The notes: generated from the sequence alone by a model not told the origin. A stretch of 64,000 nucleotides of DNA from Fulvimarina pelagi HTCC2506 (GCF_000153705.1 NZ_DS022272.1:1-64000), one strand, 5' to 3'. Positions 1 to 7,444 are shown, counted from the stretch's first letter. Made by a program: numbers and translations.

Positions 1-139
1 GGCGCGGGATCTCGATACCTCGTCGACGCAGCTCTGCAAGGGGGAGAAGACCGCCTGCCGCTTTGATCTGCGGCAGATTTCGTCGGTCCGTGAAATGATA
101 GAGGAAAGGCACTCTTTCGAGCGTGTTAATGTAGTTCAC
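1..139 (-). CDS. DarT-like DNA ADP-ribosyltransferase (DUF4433), N-terminal fragment
   Basis: Only the first 46 codons lie in the window; the gene runs off the left edge. It starts at a GTG with GGGAG six bases upstream. Near the N-terminus it reads FLYHFTDRRNLPQIKAAGGL followed by LAELRRRGI. This matches the opening of the DarT/DUF4433 family, whose YHxT...NLxxIxxxGGL motif is part of the NAD-binding pocket. Family members add ADP-ribose to bases in single-stranded DNA and act as toxins or anti-phage effectors, usually paired with the macrodomain antitoxin DarG. It follows the small Cys/His gene by 21 bases and the helicase on the same strand, so the three form an operon. The catalytic Glu lies outside the window, so activity cannot be judged. 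The family call rests on remembered motif similarity. Confidence 0.66.
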   Translation of the reverse strand, partial: MNYINTLERVPFLYHFTDRRNLPQIKAAGGLLPLAELRRRGIEIPR

Positions 140-160
140 AGCGTACTCCCTATTGGCTCC

Positions 161-415
161 TCAATCATCGCGCGATGCGGCTCCTTCCTGTTGTTCGCCT
201 ACAACAGAAGTTAGGAGAACTCGAAGGCGTTCGGTGTCGCGTTCCATGAACCTCTTAGCGCAAGCCAAGCAGTAATGATGCTCGTCGCCATCGTCTTTGA
301 TCGTCAGACGGCGTTCCCCCTTAAAAATGCGATGGGTACTATTGAACCGGCAATCATGTGCTCTGCCGGCGATCGTTAGCTGCATACTCACCAAAAGCGA
401 CCTAGGCCGCGCCAT
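161..415 (-). CDS. Small Cys/His protein (possible zinc finger), middle gene of helicase-DarT operon
   Basis: 84 residues. I do not recognise a named family. Cys22, His28, Cys49 and Cys52 (CRFNSTH ... KGERRL ... YCLACAKRF) are spaced like a treble-clef or PARP-type zinc finger, in which a C-x5-H pair, a KGE turn and a CxxC knuckle bind one zinc. A zinc-binding or nucleic-acid-binding adaptor is therefore plausible but unproven. The start at 415 is preceded by AGGAG seven bases upstream and overlaps the helicase stop by 14 bases, which indicates translational coupling. The DarT-like gene begins 21 bases after its stop. It could be an antitoxin, a targeting subunit or a regulator. Confidence 0.6.
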   Translation of the reverse strand: MARPRSLLVSMQLTIAGRAHDCRFNSTHRIFKGERRLTIKDDGDEHHYCLACAKRFMERDTERLRVLLTSVVGEQQEGAASRDD

Positions 416-2183
416 CGCGCAACTCCTGTTCGAGGCTTACCACGATATTTGAACAGGCATCGTGTGCAGCATTGAGCTGATCCAGTGTAAAATTCTGCCG
501 GTCAGCGTTCGCACCCCCAACATGCTCGTTTATCCGGCGATGCAATTCCGATGCGACCCATGCAAAGTTCCGTTCCCTTCTGCGTGGGTCGAGGGTCTTG
601 CTACCAGGATTGATGCCACATCGCCCTAAAATCCCTCCACTCTCATTCTGAACACGATCGTTGAGAGCTGTGCGGCGGGCTTCTCGGCGGTCCTGACGGG
701 TCATTCGAATGCGGCGGATTTCTTGGGCCGCTTGATTCGGTGTCACGCCCAAATTTGCTAGCCTCTCAAGAAGAGCGGCAGCTTCGGGATCTCCAATCGG
801 CTCCAGGTCAGCCGCGCGAACGTCTCTCTCCTCAAGGATTTCTACTGGCGCGATCCCGCCCCCGCCGGCAAAGTCGCGGTCTGCCGTGTTACCGTCGAAA
901 ACTACGTCCTCCGCTTCCGGAAGGAGGTCGGCGAAGAACTCCTGATCAGCCTCGCTGAACTGCCGGAAATCGTTCCACCGCCGCGCAACGTTGGCGCCGA
1001 CATGAAAAACGACTACTCCTTGATTTTTAGGGTGCCCTGGCTGGTTTTGTTCAATCGCTCGCATGATGCGGCCGACGAACTGTACGAAGGGGCTGAGATT
1101 GGCGAAAATGCTGCCAACCATAGCGACCGCTAAGAAAGGGTGATCAAATCCCTCGCCAAGCATGCGCGCTTGGACGATCACGTCAAGGTCGTGGTTCTCA
1201 AGGCGTTCGAAAACACGGTCGTTGGCTTGAGCCTCGCGTGAGTGCACATATTCGGCCCGCCATCCGCGGGCGCGGAACGCTTCTTTGATTTGGATGCAGT
1301 GATCGTAGTTAATAGCGGAAGCTATAATCTTCAGACGCTGTTCCCCTGTCTCATCGCGTAGGCGGCGAAGCTCGCTAATTGATTGCTCGACGATAGACGA
1401 TAGGGTTTCGTCCGACATGACGATGCCGCGACGAAACTCGGCATTCATCTCACCAAGGCGGCGAGCTTCGTCCGCGTCAATAATCCGCTCTCCTTGTTCT
1501 CTGTCGACATAACGGAGCGATTCGGGCCGAAGCATCTTCGCTCGGAGCCGCTTCACATAACCCGCTTCAATCGCACGCAGAACAGGGAAGCTGTAAATGA
1601 CTTGGCCTTGCATCAAGTCGCCGTCCGCACGAGCAGGCGTCGCGCTGAAATTGACTATGCGAGCCGCAGGGAACCGACGCTTTACCTGCTGCCAACTTTC
1701 GGCGGTATTGTGATGAGCTTCGTCCACGAGAATGAGATCGAAAAAGTCTAGTGCCAGCTCGTCGAGCCAACGGTTCTCTTCTCCCGCAATCTGCTGAATG
1801 TTCGCTATGACTATATCAGCATGGCGGATGTCATCCATGTTGACCCTGCCGCTCTCGACAATGGCTACTTCCGGGAACTCAGCCTCACGAGGGATAACCC
1901 CAAAACGATCATAGAAGTTGGTAGTGCTATTTGCCCGCATATCTCTACCAAGCTGATCTCGAATGCGGGTTCCAGGTGCAATCACAAGGGCGCGAGTAGC
2001 TGATGCAGCGTAGGGCGAGAGCGAAATCAGCCCCGACTTTCCACATCCTACAGGGAGAACTATGCCTACTTCCGCAGCCGCATCATCGGCCGCATAGTGG
2101 TCGGCGATATGTTGCCAACCCTCCCTCTGCGGAGTTCGCAATTGCTCATTCCGAGCAATATTCACTTGTTGACTGAATGGCAT
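402..2183 (-). CDS. SF2 DEAD/DEAH-box helicase (type III restriction-like ATPase)
   Basis: 593 residues. Walker A is PVGCGKSG (about 44-51), motif II is VDEAHH (153-158), motif III is SAT (180-182), motif V is MLGEGFDHP (341-349) and motif VI is QFVGRIMRA (368-376). These form both RecA lobes of a superfamily 2 helicase like those of type III restriction and related defence systems. No nuclease motif is evident in the last 200 residues, which are rich in Arg and Glu. The start at 2183 was chosen because GGAGG sits five bases upstream; the longer reading from 2231 lacks such a site. It is the first gene of the operon with the Cys/His protein and DarT-like gene. Base composition is visibly poorer in GC than the core genes to the right, which suggests acquisition. 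Confidence 0.85.
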   Translation of the reverse strand: MPFSQQVNIARNEQLRTPQREGWQHIADHYAADDAAAEVGIVLPVGCGKSGLISLSPYAASATRALVIAPGTRIRDQLGRDMRANSTTNFYDRFGVIPREAEFPEVAIVESGRVNMDDIRHADIVIANIQQIAGEENRWLDELALDFFDLILVDEAHHNTAESWQQVKRRFPAARIVNFSATPARADGDLMQGQVIYSFPVLRAIEAGYVKRLRAKMLRPESLRYVDREQGERIIDADEARRLGEMNAEFRRGIVMSDETLSSIVEQSISELRRLRDETGEQRLKIIASAINYDHCIQIKEAFRARGWRAEYVHSREAQANDRVFERLENHDLDVIVQARMLGEGFDHPFLAVAMVGSIFANLSPFVQFVGRIMRAIEQNQPGHPKNQGVVVFHVGANVARRWNDFRQFSEADQEFFADLLPEAEDVVFDGNTADRDFAGGGGIAPVEILEERDVRAADLEPIGDPEAAALLERLANLGVTPNQAAQEIRRIRMTRQDRREARRTALNDRVQNESGGILGRCGINPGSKTLDPRRRERNFAWVASELHRRINEHVGGANADRQNFTLDQLNAAHDACSNIVVSLEQELRDGAA

Positions 2184-2208
2184 TGTATTCCTCCAGTTAG
2201 ATAATTCT

Positions 2209-2238
2209 ATTCTAGAAATAGCAGAAAGCACAACTCAA
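2209..2238 (-). promoter_or_regulatory. Putative promoter of the helicase operon
   Basis: On the minus strand TTGAGT (2238-2233) and TAGAAT (2214-2209) are separated by 18 bases, close to a housekeeping promoter. Transcription would start near 2202, leaving about 19 bases to the helicase ATG at 2183. Prediction by eye only. Confidence 0.4.
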
Positions 2239-2309
2239 ACGAGGTTAGCTTACACCTTCTTGATAGCTATAATGGGCCTGGAGCTATCGGTCGCCTGTTC
2301 GGCTCGGTC

Positions 2310-2336
2310 TGAAACAGAATTAATGATTCTGTTTCA
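2310..2336. repeat. Perfect 11-bp inverted repeat upstream of the helicase operon
   Basis: TGAAACAGAAT, a five-base spacer (TAATG) and ATTCTGTTTCA form a perfect palindrome. It is AT-rich in GC-rich surroundings and lies about 70 bases upstream of the predicted -35 of the helicase operon. It could be an operator or mark the edge of the acquired segment. There is no U tract, so a terminator is unlikely. Confidence 0.5.
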
Positions 2337-2339
2337 TGC

Positions 2340-3187
2340 TGCCCGAAATCGAAGTCGGCCATGCCGGACATGCCCAAAGTTGATTTCCGCTAAGTTTTGA
2401 GCGTCCCCTTTCGAGGGGACCGAAACCGGCCATTTTTGCGCAACCTGAAGAACTTTCCTCAAAATCCGTAAGCCCATCGGGTCGACGCATGGTGCGTACC
2501 CACGCGAAACTGCGATACGATGGAGAGGCTTCAGGCATGGATCCCGGGTCAAGCCCGGGATGACGACGGTGGGGAGGCAACCGCAGAGCCGCCGAACAAA
2601 ATTCTTATCCCCGCCCCATCCCACGCCCCCATAATCCCCGCAGCCATTCGTCTCCGGGGCACGGGTGATCGCCGGGATCGCTCTCGGACGGATGGTGCGG
2701 GTCTGCGGCGTGGTCTCTTCCGGAGGGACCGACGTCCCGGACGACTCGCGGCTCCGCCGGCCCCTCGCGTACTACGGCGCGAGCGCGGATCGGACCGCAT
2801 GGGGGCGCTCAAACGCCGCCCACGCGCCGGCAGCCGCTCGAACCACGGGTCGGGCCTCGGCCGGGCCGGTCTCATCCCCCCTTCGCCGCCTCTCGGGGCG
2901 GGCGCAAGGCTGGCATGGATCGGTTTCGGACGGAGCGCACCCCGAAGCTCGGGCGCAGCGAAGTCGAAAAAACCGCGCGGTGCGCTGGAGGCGAGCCGTA
3001 TCACACCACTTTCGGAGGGCTTGCCTCCGGCGCATCGCCGCCCCGACTGGCGGTGGCGGACAGAGCGGCGTCCCCGACGCCGGGGACCAGAGAAACGAGA
3101 CGATTAAACCCGGCCGCCACGCGGTGCGGGACGGCGAAGCATGGGCGAGGGGAAGCGGCAGCCGAACCGGCCCGGCCGATGCCCATG
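2340..3187. other. GC-rich stretch of about 850 bases without a convincing gene
   Basis: Several overlapping open frames exist on both strands, but none has a recognisable protein motif or a good ribosome site, and they look like stop-poor high-GC noise. Visible structure includes a hairpin at 2403-2420 (GTCCCCT, TTCG loop, AGGGGAC) and one copy of the dispersed palindromic repeat at 2536-2569. It may hold decayed sequence or an RNA gene; nothing more can be supported. Confidence 0.4.
2536..2569 (-). repeat. Dispersed palindromic repeat, copy 1
   Basis: ATCCCGGG, TCAAG and CCCGGGAT form the hairpin, flanked by GG and GACG. Read on the minus strand it fits the pattern CGTCAT - arm - short loop - arm - CCA shared with four other copies at about 29.25, 29.35, 52.78 and 52.88 kb. 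Such elements are common intergenic repeats in Hyphomicrobiales. Confidence 0.6.
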
Positions 3188-3219
3188 AAAAAAGCCGCCC
3201 CGGCGGATGCCGGAACGGC
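3188..3219 (-). terminator. Rho-independent terminator of the small membrane-peptide gene
   Basis: Read on the minus strand, an 11-bp stem GCCGTTCCGGC / GCCGGGGCGGC with two G-U pairs and a four-base loop is followed directly by TTTTTT. It lies 25 bases after the stop of the 30-codon gene at 3244-3336 and supports that gene being transcribed. Confidence 0.8.
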
Positions 3220-3243
3220 TCGAATTTCTCGTCACCGAATGTG

Positions 3244-3336
3244 TCAGCCGCCGATCATCATCAGCGCGACCGGCAGGCCCACCACCACGAATGCAGCGGC
3301 GATCCCCAGGCTCGGCGAGTGTTTCGTGACCTTCAT
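3244..3336 (-). CDS. 30-residue single-pass membrane peptide
   Basis: A 30-codon frame starts MKVTKHSPSLG and continues as one hydrophobic helix (IAAAFVVVGLPVALMMI) ending GG-stop. AGGGG lies eight to nine bases upstream of the ATG, and a strong intrinsic terminator follows the stop. The layout is that of a short basic N-terminus plus one membrane span. I do not know a characterised homologue. Small hydrophobic proteins of this kind often modulate transporters or enzymes in the inner membrane, but no function can be assigned here. Confidence 0.65.
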   Translation of the reverse strand: MKVTKHSPSLGIAAAFVVVGLPVALMMIGG

Positions 3337-3468
3337 TGCGAATTCCCCTCTTCGCGATTTCGGATGCGAACAGGGTCAGGGCACAGGCTAAATGAAGCGT
3401 TAAAGTGACGGCTCAAACAGTCGTGTTTCGTCTGTGACATATATGTCGGAACCAATCAGGGTCCCATC

Positions 3469-3894
3469 TCATCTCGGCGGGATCGAATAGGTGGCCGTCG
3501 CATGGGCGACGATTTCGCCGTCGCTCTCGTTGATCATCGAAACCTCGGTCACCGCCAGCCGGCTGCCGAGCTTCAGCACCTGGCCCCGGCCGATGATCGC
3601 CCCCGGCTGCGGCTTCTTCAAGAAGTTGATGTTGAGGTTGGTCGTTACCGTCAGCGCCTTCGGCCCGATCGCGGTCAGGATCGACAGCCAGCCGGTCACG
3701 TCCGCAATGGTGAACAGCGTCGGCCCCGAAACGGTGCCGCCCGGCCGCAGATGCCGCTTGTCGGTTTTAAGCTTCAGCACCGCCCGCCTCGGCGCGACCT
3801 CGGCGACGCTGAGACCGGGCAGGGCTTCGGCGAGTTCGGGAAAGTGCTCGTGCAGAAACGCGTTCGTCGCGTCCACGGTGTCGATCGCCTGCAT
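3469..3894 (-). CDS. PaaI-family hotdog thioesterase
   Basis: 141 residues, a normal length for a single hotdog domain. The segment RPGGTVSGPTLFTIADVTGW carries the usual hotdog helix (family pattern HGG..a...D), with Asp at the position used in PaaI-like acyl-CoA thioesterases. TTNLNINFLKKP matches the following beta strand. It likely hydrolyses a short or aromatic acyl-CoA in the cytoplasm. The start at 3894 gives the typical family N-terminus and has AAGGG seven bases upstream; a longer in-frame start lies upstream. It is divergent from the enoyl-CoA hydratase-like gene about 220 bases away, which suggests linked acyl-CoA metabolism. Confidence 0.8.
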   Translation of the reverse strand: MQAIDTVDATNAFLHEHFPELAEALPGLSVAEVAPRRAVLKLKTDKRHLRPGGTVSGPTLFTIADVTGWLSILTAIGPKALTVTTNLNINFLKKPQPGAIIGRGQVLKLGSRLAVTEVSMINESDGEIVAHATATYSIPPR

Positions 3895-4111
3895 TCGTCG
3901 CCCTTCTCGTCTTGCGTCCCGCCGGTCCGCCGCCCTATCATTCGGGTGAAGGTGCGGGTTCCCGTGGGACCGGTATCCAACGGCACTGATGATGGGCTCG
4001 CTATACCAGGCGCTTCGCTCTGCCAATGTCGGGAACCCAACCGCACGGAATGCCGCAGCGGCCATGGCTGCCGCCACCGCCATTCCGATCACGACCTGAA
4101 GAGACACGACC

Positions 4112-4936
4112 TTGGCCGATATCGTCGAATTGTCGCCCGAAGCGAAAAGCGATGCCCTGATCACGGTGGAGGAGGGGCCGGGCATCACCCGGATCGTCCT
4201 CGCCAATCCGCCGGCGAATGCGCTCTCGATCGAAGTCATGGAAACGCTGAAGGCTGCCTTCGAACGCTGTGCCGAGAACACCGACTGCCGCGTCGTGATC
4301 CTCGCCGCCAAGGGCGAGACCTGGTGCGCCGGTCACGACCTCAAGGAACTGACCGCCCACCGCGCCGACGAGGACCGCGGCCGCGCCTTCTACGAGAAGA
4401 CCATGCGGCTCTGCTCGGATCTGATGCAGACCATCGTCCGCCTGCCGCAGCCGGTCATCGCCGAGGTCGGCGGTTTCGCCACCGCCGCCGGTTGCCAGCT
4501 CGTCGCGTCCTGCGATCTTGCGATCGCCTCGGAGGAAGCCCAGTTCCAGACGCCGGGCGTCCATATCGGCCTGTTCTGCTCGACGCCCATGGTCGCCCTC
4601 AGCCGCAACGTCGCCCCGAAGCACGCCATGGAGATGCTGCTCACCGGCGAACGTATCGATGCCCGCACCGCCCGCGAGTTCGGCCTCGTCAACCGCGTCG
4701 TTCCGCCGGAATATCTCGGCACGATCATTGGAAAGTACGCGACCACCATCGCGTCGAAGTCGCCGCTGACGGTGAGGACCGGCAAGGAGGCGTTCTATCG
4801 CCAGATGGAGATGCCCCTGTCGGAAGCCTACGACTACGCCGCTCGCACCATGGTCGACAATATGCTGGCCAGGGATGCCGAGGAGGGCATCGGCGCCTTC
4901 CTCGAGAAGCGCAAGCCGGAATGGACGGGTCAGTAG
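4112..4936 (+). CDS. Enoyl-CoA hydratase/isomerase family protein (ECHDC3-like)
   Basis: 274 residues of the crotonase fold. The first oxyanion-hole loop is WCAGHDLKEL and the second is EVGGFATAAGCQLVASCDLA. The segment HIGLFCSTPMVALSR is typical of the ECHDC3 subgroup. The usual Glu pair of authentic hydratases is not obvious in the second loop (GFATAAGC), so the reaction may differ from simple hydration. The first codon is TTG at 4112, with a weak GAAGAG upstream. Together with the divergent thioesterase it suggests acyl-CoA processing; the substrate is unknown. Confidence 0.85.
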   Translation: MADIVELSPEAKSDALITVEEGPGITRIVLANPPANALSIEVMETLKAAFERCAENTDCRVVILAAKGETWCAGHDLKELTAHRADEDRGRAFYEKTMRLCSDLMQTIVRLPQPVIAEVGGFATAAGCQLVASCDLAIASEEAQFQTPGVHIGLFCSTPMVALSRNVAPKHAMEMLLTGERIDARTAREFGLVNRVVPPEYLGTIIGKYATTIASKSPLTVRTGKEAFYRQMEMPLSEAYDYAARTMVDNMLARDAEEGIGAFLEKRKPEWTGQ

Positions 4937-5003
4937 CGGCGTTAGCATGCAAAAATGCACCGCCGTCGAACGGGCTTACATTCTTTCGCACACGCTGACG
5001 ATG

Positions 5004-5031
5004 AAAAGGGCCAGCACTCGTGCCGGCCCTC
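5004..5031 (-). terminator. Rho-independent terminator of the 30-codon basic peptide gene
   Basis: On the minus strand AGGGCCGGCAC / GTGCTGGCCCT form an 11-bp stem with one mismatch and a very short loop, followed by TTTT. It lies 36 bases after the stop of the small gene at 5067-5159. It may also stop read-through from the opposing hydratase gene. Confidence 0.7.
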
Positions 5032-5066
5032 TCAAAATTCATGCTGCGGATCGTAAGGCGTGGCGC

Positions 5067-5159
5067 TCAGTAGCGCCGGGGTGCCCGGCGCCGTCCGCGC
5101 CCAGCGAACTTGCGTGCGACCCAGCCTACGAAAATCGCTTTCAGAATGCTGCGGATCAT
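5067..5159 (-). CDS. 30-residue amphipathic, strongly basic peptide
   Basis: A 30-codon frame begins MIRSILKAIFVGWVARKF and ends in an Arg-rich tail (GRGRRRAPRRY). GAGGT lies seven bases upstream of the ATG and a terminator follows. The N-terminal half could lie along or cross the membrane, and the tail would bind phosphate groups or nucleic acid. No characterised homologue comes to mind. The combined ribosome site, short frame and terminator argue that it is expressed; the function is unknown. Confidence 0.6.
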   Translation of the reverse strand: MIRSILKAIFVGWVARKFAGRGRRRAPRRY

Positions 5160-5319
5160 CGGTTCTACCTCGGTCCTCGGTGTCGTCGATTGTTCATTTG
5201 AAACAATAATGCGTTTCCGTCTGAGTGGGTTGCATCGGCAGCGTGCCGGGCTCGCCGCTCGGCCTCCTCGTTTGTCGGAGCAGCGCGGTCATTCCGGTTG
5301 CCAGAGATGAAACCGCGCT

Positions 5320-7026
5320 ATGTCCTCCTTTAATCCGATGAGACAATCGAAAAGGATCCGGCGGATGGCGCAATCGAATTCGGTCGGCAGAGTGGAGACA
5401 GGTCCCCTAGGTCCGTTTCCTCATGTCAGCGTGCCCGTCTTCACCATATCCGCCGCTCTCATTCTCGGCTTCATCATCTTCGGTGCCTTCTTCACCGAGC
5501 TCGCTTCCAGCGTATTCCCGTGGCTTCAGACCCAGATCGTGAACAAGTTCGGCTGGCTCTTCATCATCATCGTCAATGTCGCGCTGGTCATCTGCTTCTA
5601 TCTCGCCTTCAGCCGCTTCGGCGACATCCGCCTCGGAGCGCAGACCGAGAAGCCGGAATACAGCCTGTTCAATTGGGTCGCGATGCTGTTCTCGGCCGGG
5701 ATCGGCGTGGGCCTCCTTTACTGGGGCGTCGCCGAACCGCTCTATCACTTCTTCTCTCCGCCGCTCGAGGAGGCCGAGACCGCTGCCGCCGCCAAGGAGG
5801 CGATGGTCCTTTCGTTCCTGCATTGGGGCCTGCATGCCTGGGCGATCTATGCCATGGTCGGCTTGGCGCTTGCCTATTTCCATTACAGGCACGGGCTACC
5901 GCTTTCGATCCGCTCGGCCCTGTTCCCGCTTATCGGAACGAAGATCTACGGCCCGCTCGGACACACCGTCGACATCCTCGCTGTCTTCGGCACGATGTTC
6001 GGCATCGTCACCACGCTCGGCCTCGGGGTCATCCAGCTCAACGATGGCATGGAGACCATCTTCGGCCTGCCGAACAGCGCCTTCGTTCAAATCATCCTCA
6101 TTGCGATCATCACAGGCTTTGCTGCCACCTCGGTCATGATGGGACTCGACGACGGCATTCGTCGGCTCTCGGCCTTCAACATCTGGCTCACCTTCGTCCT
6201 CCTGGCCTTTGCTGTCGTCTTCGGCCCGACGCTCTTCATCTTCGACAGCTTCATCGAGAACACCGGCAACTATCTTTCGCAGGCGATGTATTTCGGTTCC
6301 TGGGCGGAAGCCTATTCCGGCACGGACTGGCAGGTGAACTGGACCATCTTCTACTGGGCATGGTGGATTTCCTGGTCTCCGTTCGTCGGCATCTTCATCG
6401 CGCGTATCTCGCGCGGGCGCACGATCCGCGAATTCATCCTCGGCATTCTCTTCATCCCGTGCGCCATCCTGTTCTTCTGGTTCACAGCCTTTGGCGGCGT
6501 CGCGGTCGAGTTGAGCCTCAACGGTGATCCTGGGCTCATCGAGGCGACGAAAGAAAGCTATGGCAACACGATCTTCGTCCTCATGGAGTCCTACCCGCTG
6601 ACCGCGATCGTCCAGACGCTGATCCTCGTCATGATCGTCGTTTGGTTCGTGACGTCATCGGATTCAGGCAGTTTCGTGATCGACATGCTGACGGCCGGCG
6701 GCCACGATGATCCGCCGAAAATCCAGCGACTGTTTTGGGCCTCGACCGAAGGCGTCATCGCCGCAATCCTGCTTGCAGCCGGCGGGTTGAACGCGCTGCA
6801 GGCGGCTGCCGTCGTCGCAGGCTTTCCCTTCGCTTTCGTGCTAGTGCTCCTGATGTGGGGGTTGGTCCGGGCGCTCGGCCGCGACAAGCTTCCACTTTAT
6901 CGGAACGAACAGTTCTACCGAAACGAGGCGGAAGCTGAAGCCGCGAGCCCCAGCCCCTTCGTCGACGAGAAGCTTCTGAAGGGACCGCCGCAGCTCCTCG
7001 GCGGCCGAGGCCAGCCCGCAGAATAG
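5320..7026 (+). CDS. BCCT-family betaine/choline/carnitine transporter
   Basis: 568 residues with about twelve hydrophobic segments. The family signature is clear: GVGLLYWGVAEPLYHF near residue 130 and WAWWISWSPFVGIFIARIS near residue 350, the Trp-rich segment that lines the substrate site. It would import a quaternary ammonium compound, driven by Na+ or H+, for osmoprotection or catabolism. In-frame ATGs occur at 5320, 5338 and 5362; the third would give an N-terminus starting MAQSNSVGRV and has GGAT upstream. There is no betaine catabolic gene nearby. The short C-terminal tail (about 45 residues) is smaller than in osmosensing BetP. Confidence 0.9.
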   Translation: MSSFNPMRQSKRIRRMAQSNSVGRVETGPLGPFPHVSVPVFTISAALILGFIIFGAFFTELASSVFPWLQTQIVNKFGWLFIIIVNVALVICFYLAFSRFGDIRLGAQTEKPEYSLFNWVAMLFSAGIGVGLLYWGVAEPLYHFFSPPLEEAETAAAAKEAMVLSFLHWGLHAWAIYAMVGLALAYFHYRHGLPLSIRSALFPLIGTKIYGPLGHTVDILAVFGTMFGIVTTLGLGVIQLNDGMETIFGLPNSAFVQIILIAIITGFAATSVMMGLDDGIRRLSAFNIWLTFVLLAFAVVFGPTLFIFDSFIENTGNYLSQAMYFGSWAEAYSGTDWQVNWTIFYWAWWISWSPFVGIFIARISRGRTIREFILGILFIPCAILFFWFTAFGGVAVELSLNGDPGLIEATKESYGNTIFVLMESYPLTAIVQTLILVMIVVWFVTSSDSGSFVIDMLTAGGHDDPPKIQRLFWASTEGVIAAILLAAGGLNALQAAAVVAGFPFAFVLVLLMWGLVRALGRDKLPLYRNEQFYRNEAEAEAASPSPFVDEKLLKGPPQLLGGRGQPAE

Positions 7027-7122
7027 ACGGCGGAACCGAGAAGGGCTTCTCGGCGCAGCCCGATCGGGCGCTCTCCAGCGCAGCGCCCCGCCCCGCATGG
7101 CCGCGCGCAACGCATTGGAATG

Positions 7123-7151
7123 GTTAACGCACCGGCGGCAGGTGCGTTAAC
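7123..7151. repeat. Perfect 11-bp inverted repeat (GTTAACGCACC)
   Basis: GTTAACGCACC, seven bases, GGTGCGTTAAC. It lies about 100 bases after the BCCT stop and just before the predicted small-RNA promoter. No U tract follows, so it is more likely a dimeric regulator site than a terminator. Confidence 0.5.
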
Positions 7152-7203
7152 GATGAGTTAGGAAACGCTTTGCGGTCGTTGCCCAGTCGGGCTATCAGTC
7201 TTG

Positions 7204-7326
7204 TCGGGACAAACTTGGTTCTCGATCTGCAGCACGGATCATACTGTCGGGGTGCCTGACCTCACATCTCGTCGGATATTTGAAGGCCGTCAGCGCGTTT
7301 TGAACGCGAGGGCGGCCTCTTTTTTT
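7204..7326 (+). ncRNA. Candidate small RNA ending in a strong intrinsic terminator
   Basis: The gap from 7027 to 7444 has no protein gene. Within it, TTGCGG (7170-7175) and CTATCA (7192-7197) resemble a promoter, and a bulged hairpin followed by seven T lies at 7284-7326. A transcript of about 120 bases between them contains no plausible open frame. I cannot match it to a named family. An alternative is that the terminator serves the BCCT gene through a long 3' UTR. Confidence 0.42.
7284..7326 (+). terminator. Rho-independent terminator
   Basis: AGGCCG pairs with CGGCCT around an inner CGCGTT/AACGCG stem, followed by CTTTTTTT. It ends the candidate small RNA or the BCCT transcript. Confidence 0.75.
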
Positions 7327-7444
7327 GATCTCGGCGGGTAATCGGGAGAACTTCGGCCCGCGACGTGTCCGCCGGATCGGATGCCTTAGCAGGGAACCTG
7401 CCCTAGCTTGACTTCGGACTGAGAACAGCGCGACCGGATGCGAC

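Noticed and set aside
2320-3408. Several overlapping open frames on both strands in the GC-rich gap
   Set aside because: No domain motifs, no good ribosome sites, biased Arg/Pro/Gly composition, and mutual overlap: typical stop-poor high-GC noise.
3502-4998. 498-codon plus-strand frame
   Set aside because: Runs antisense to the thioesterase gene and out of frame through the crotonase gene; Arg/His-rich low-complexity translation.
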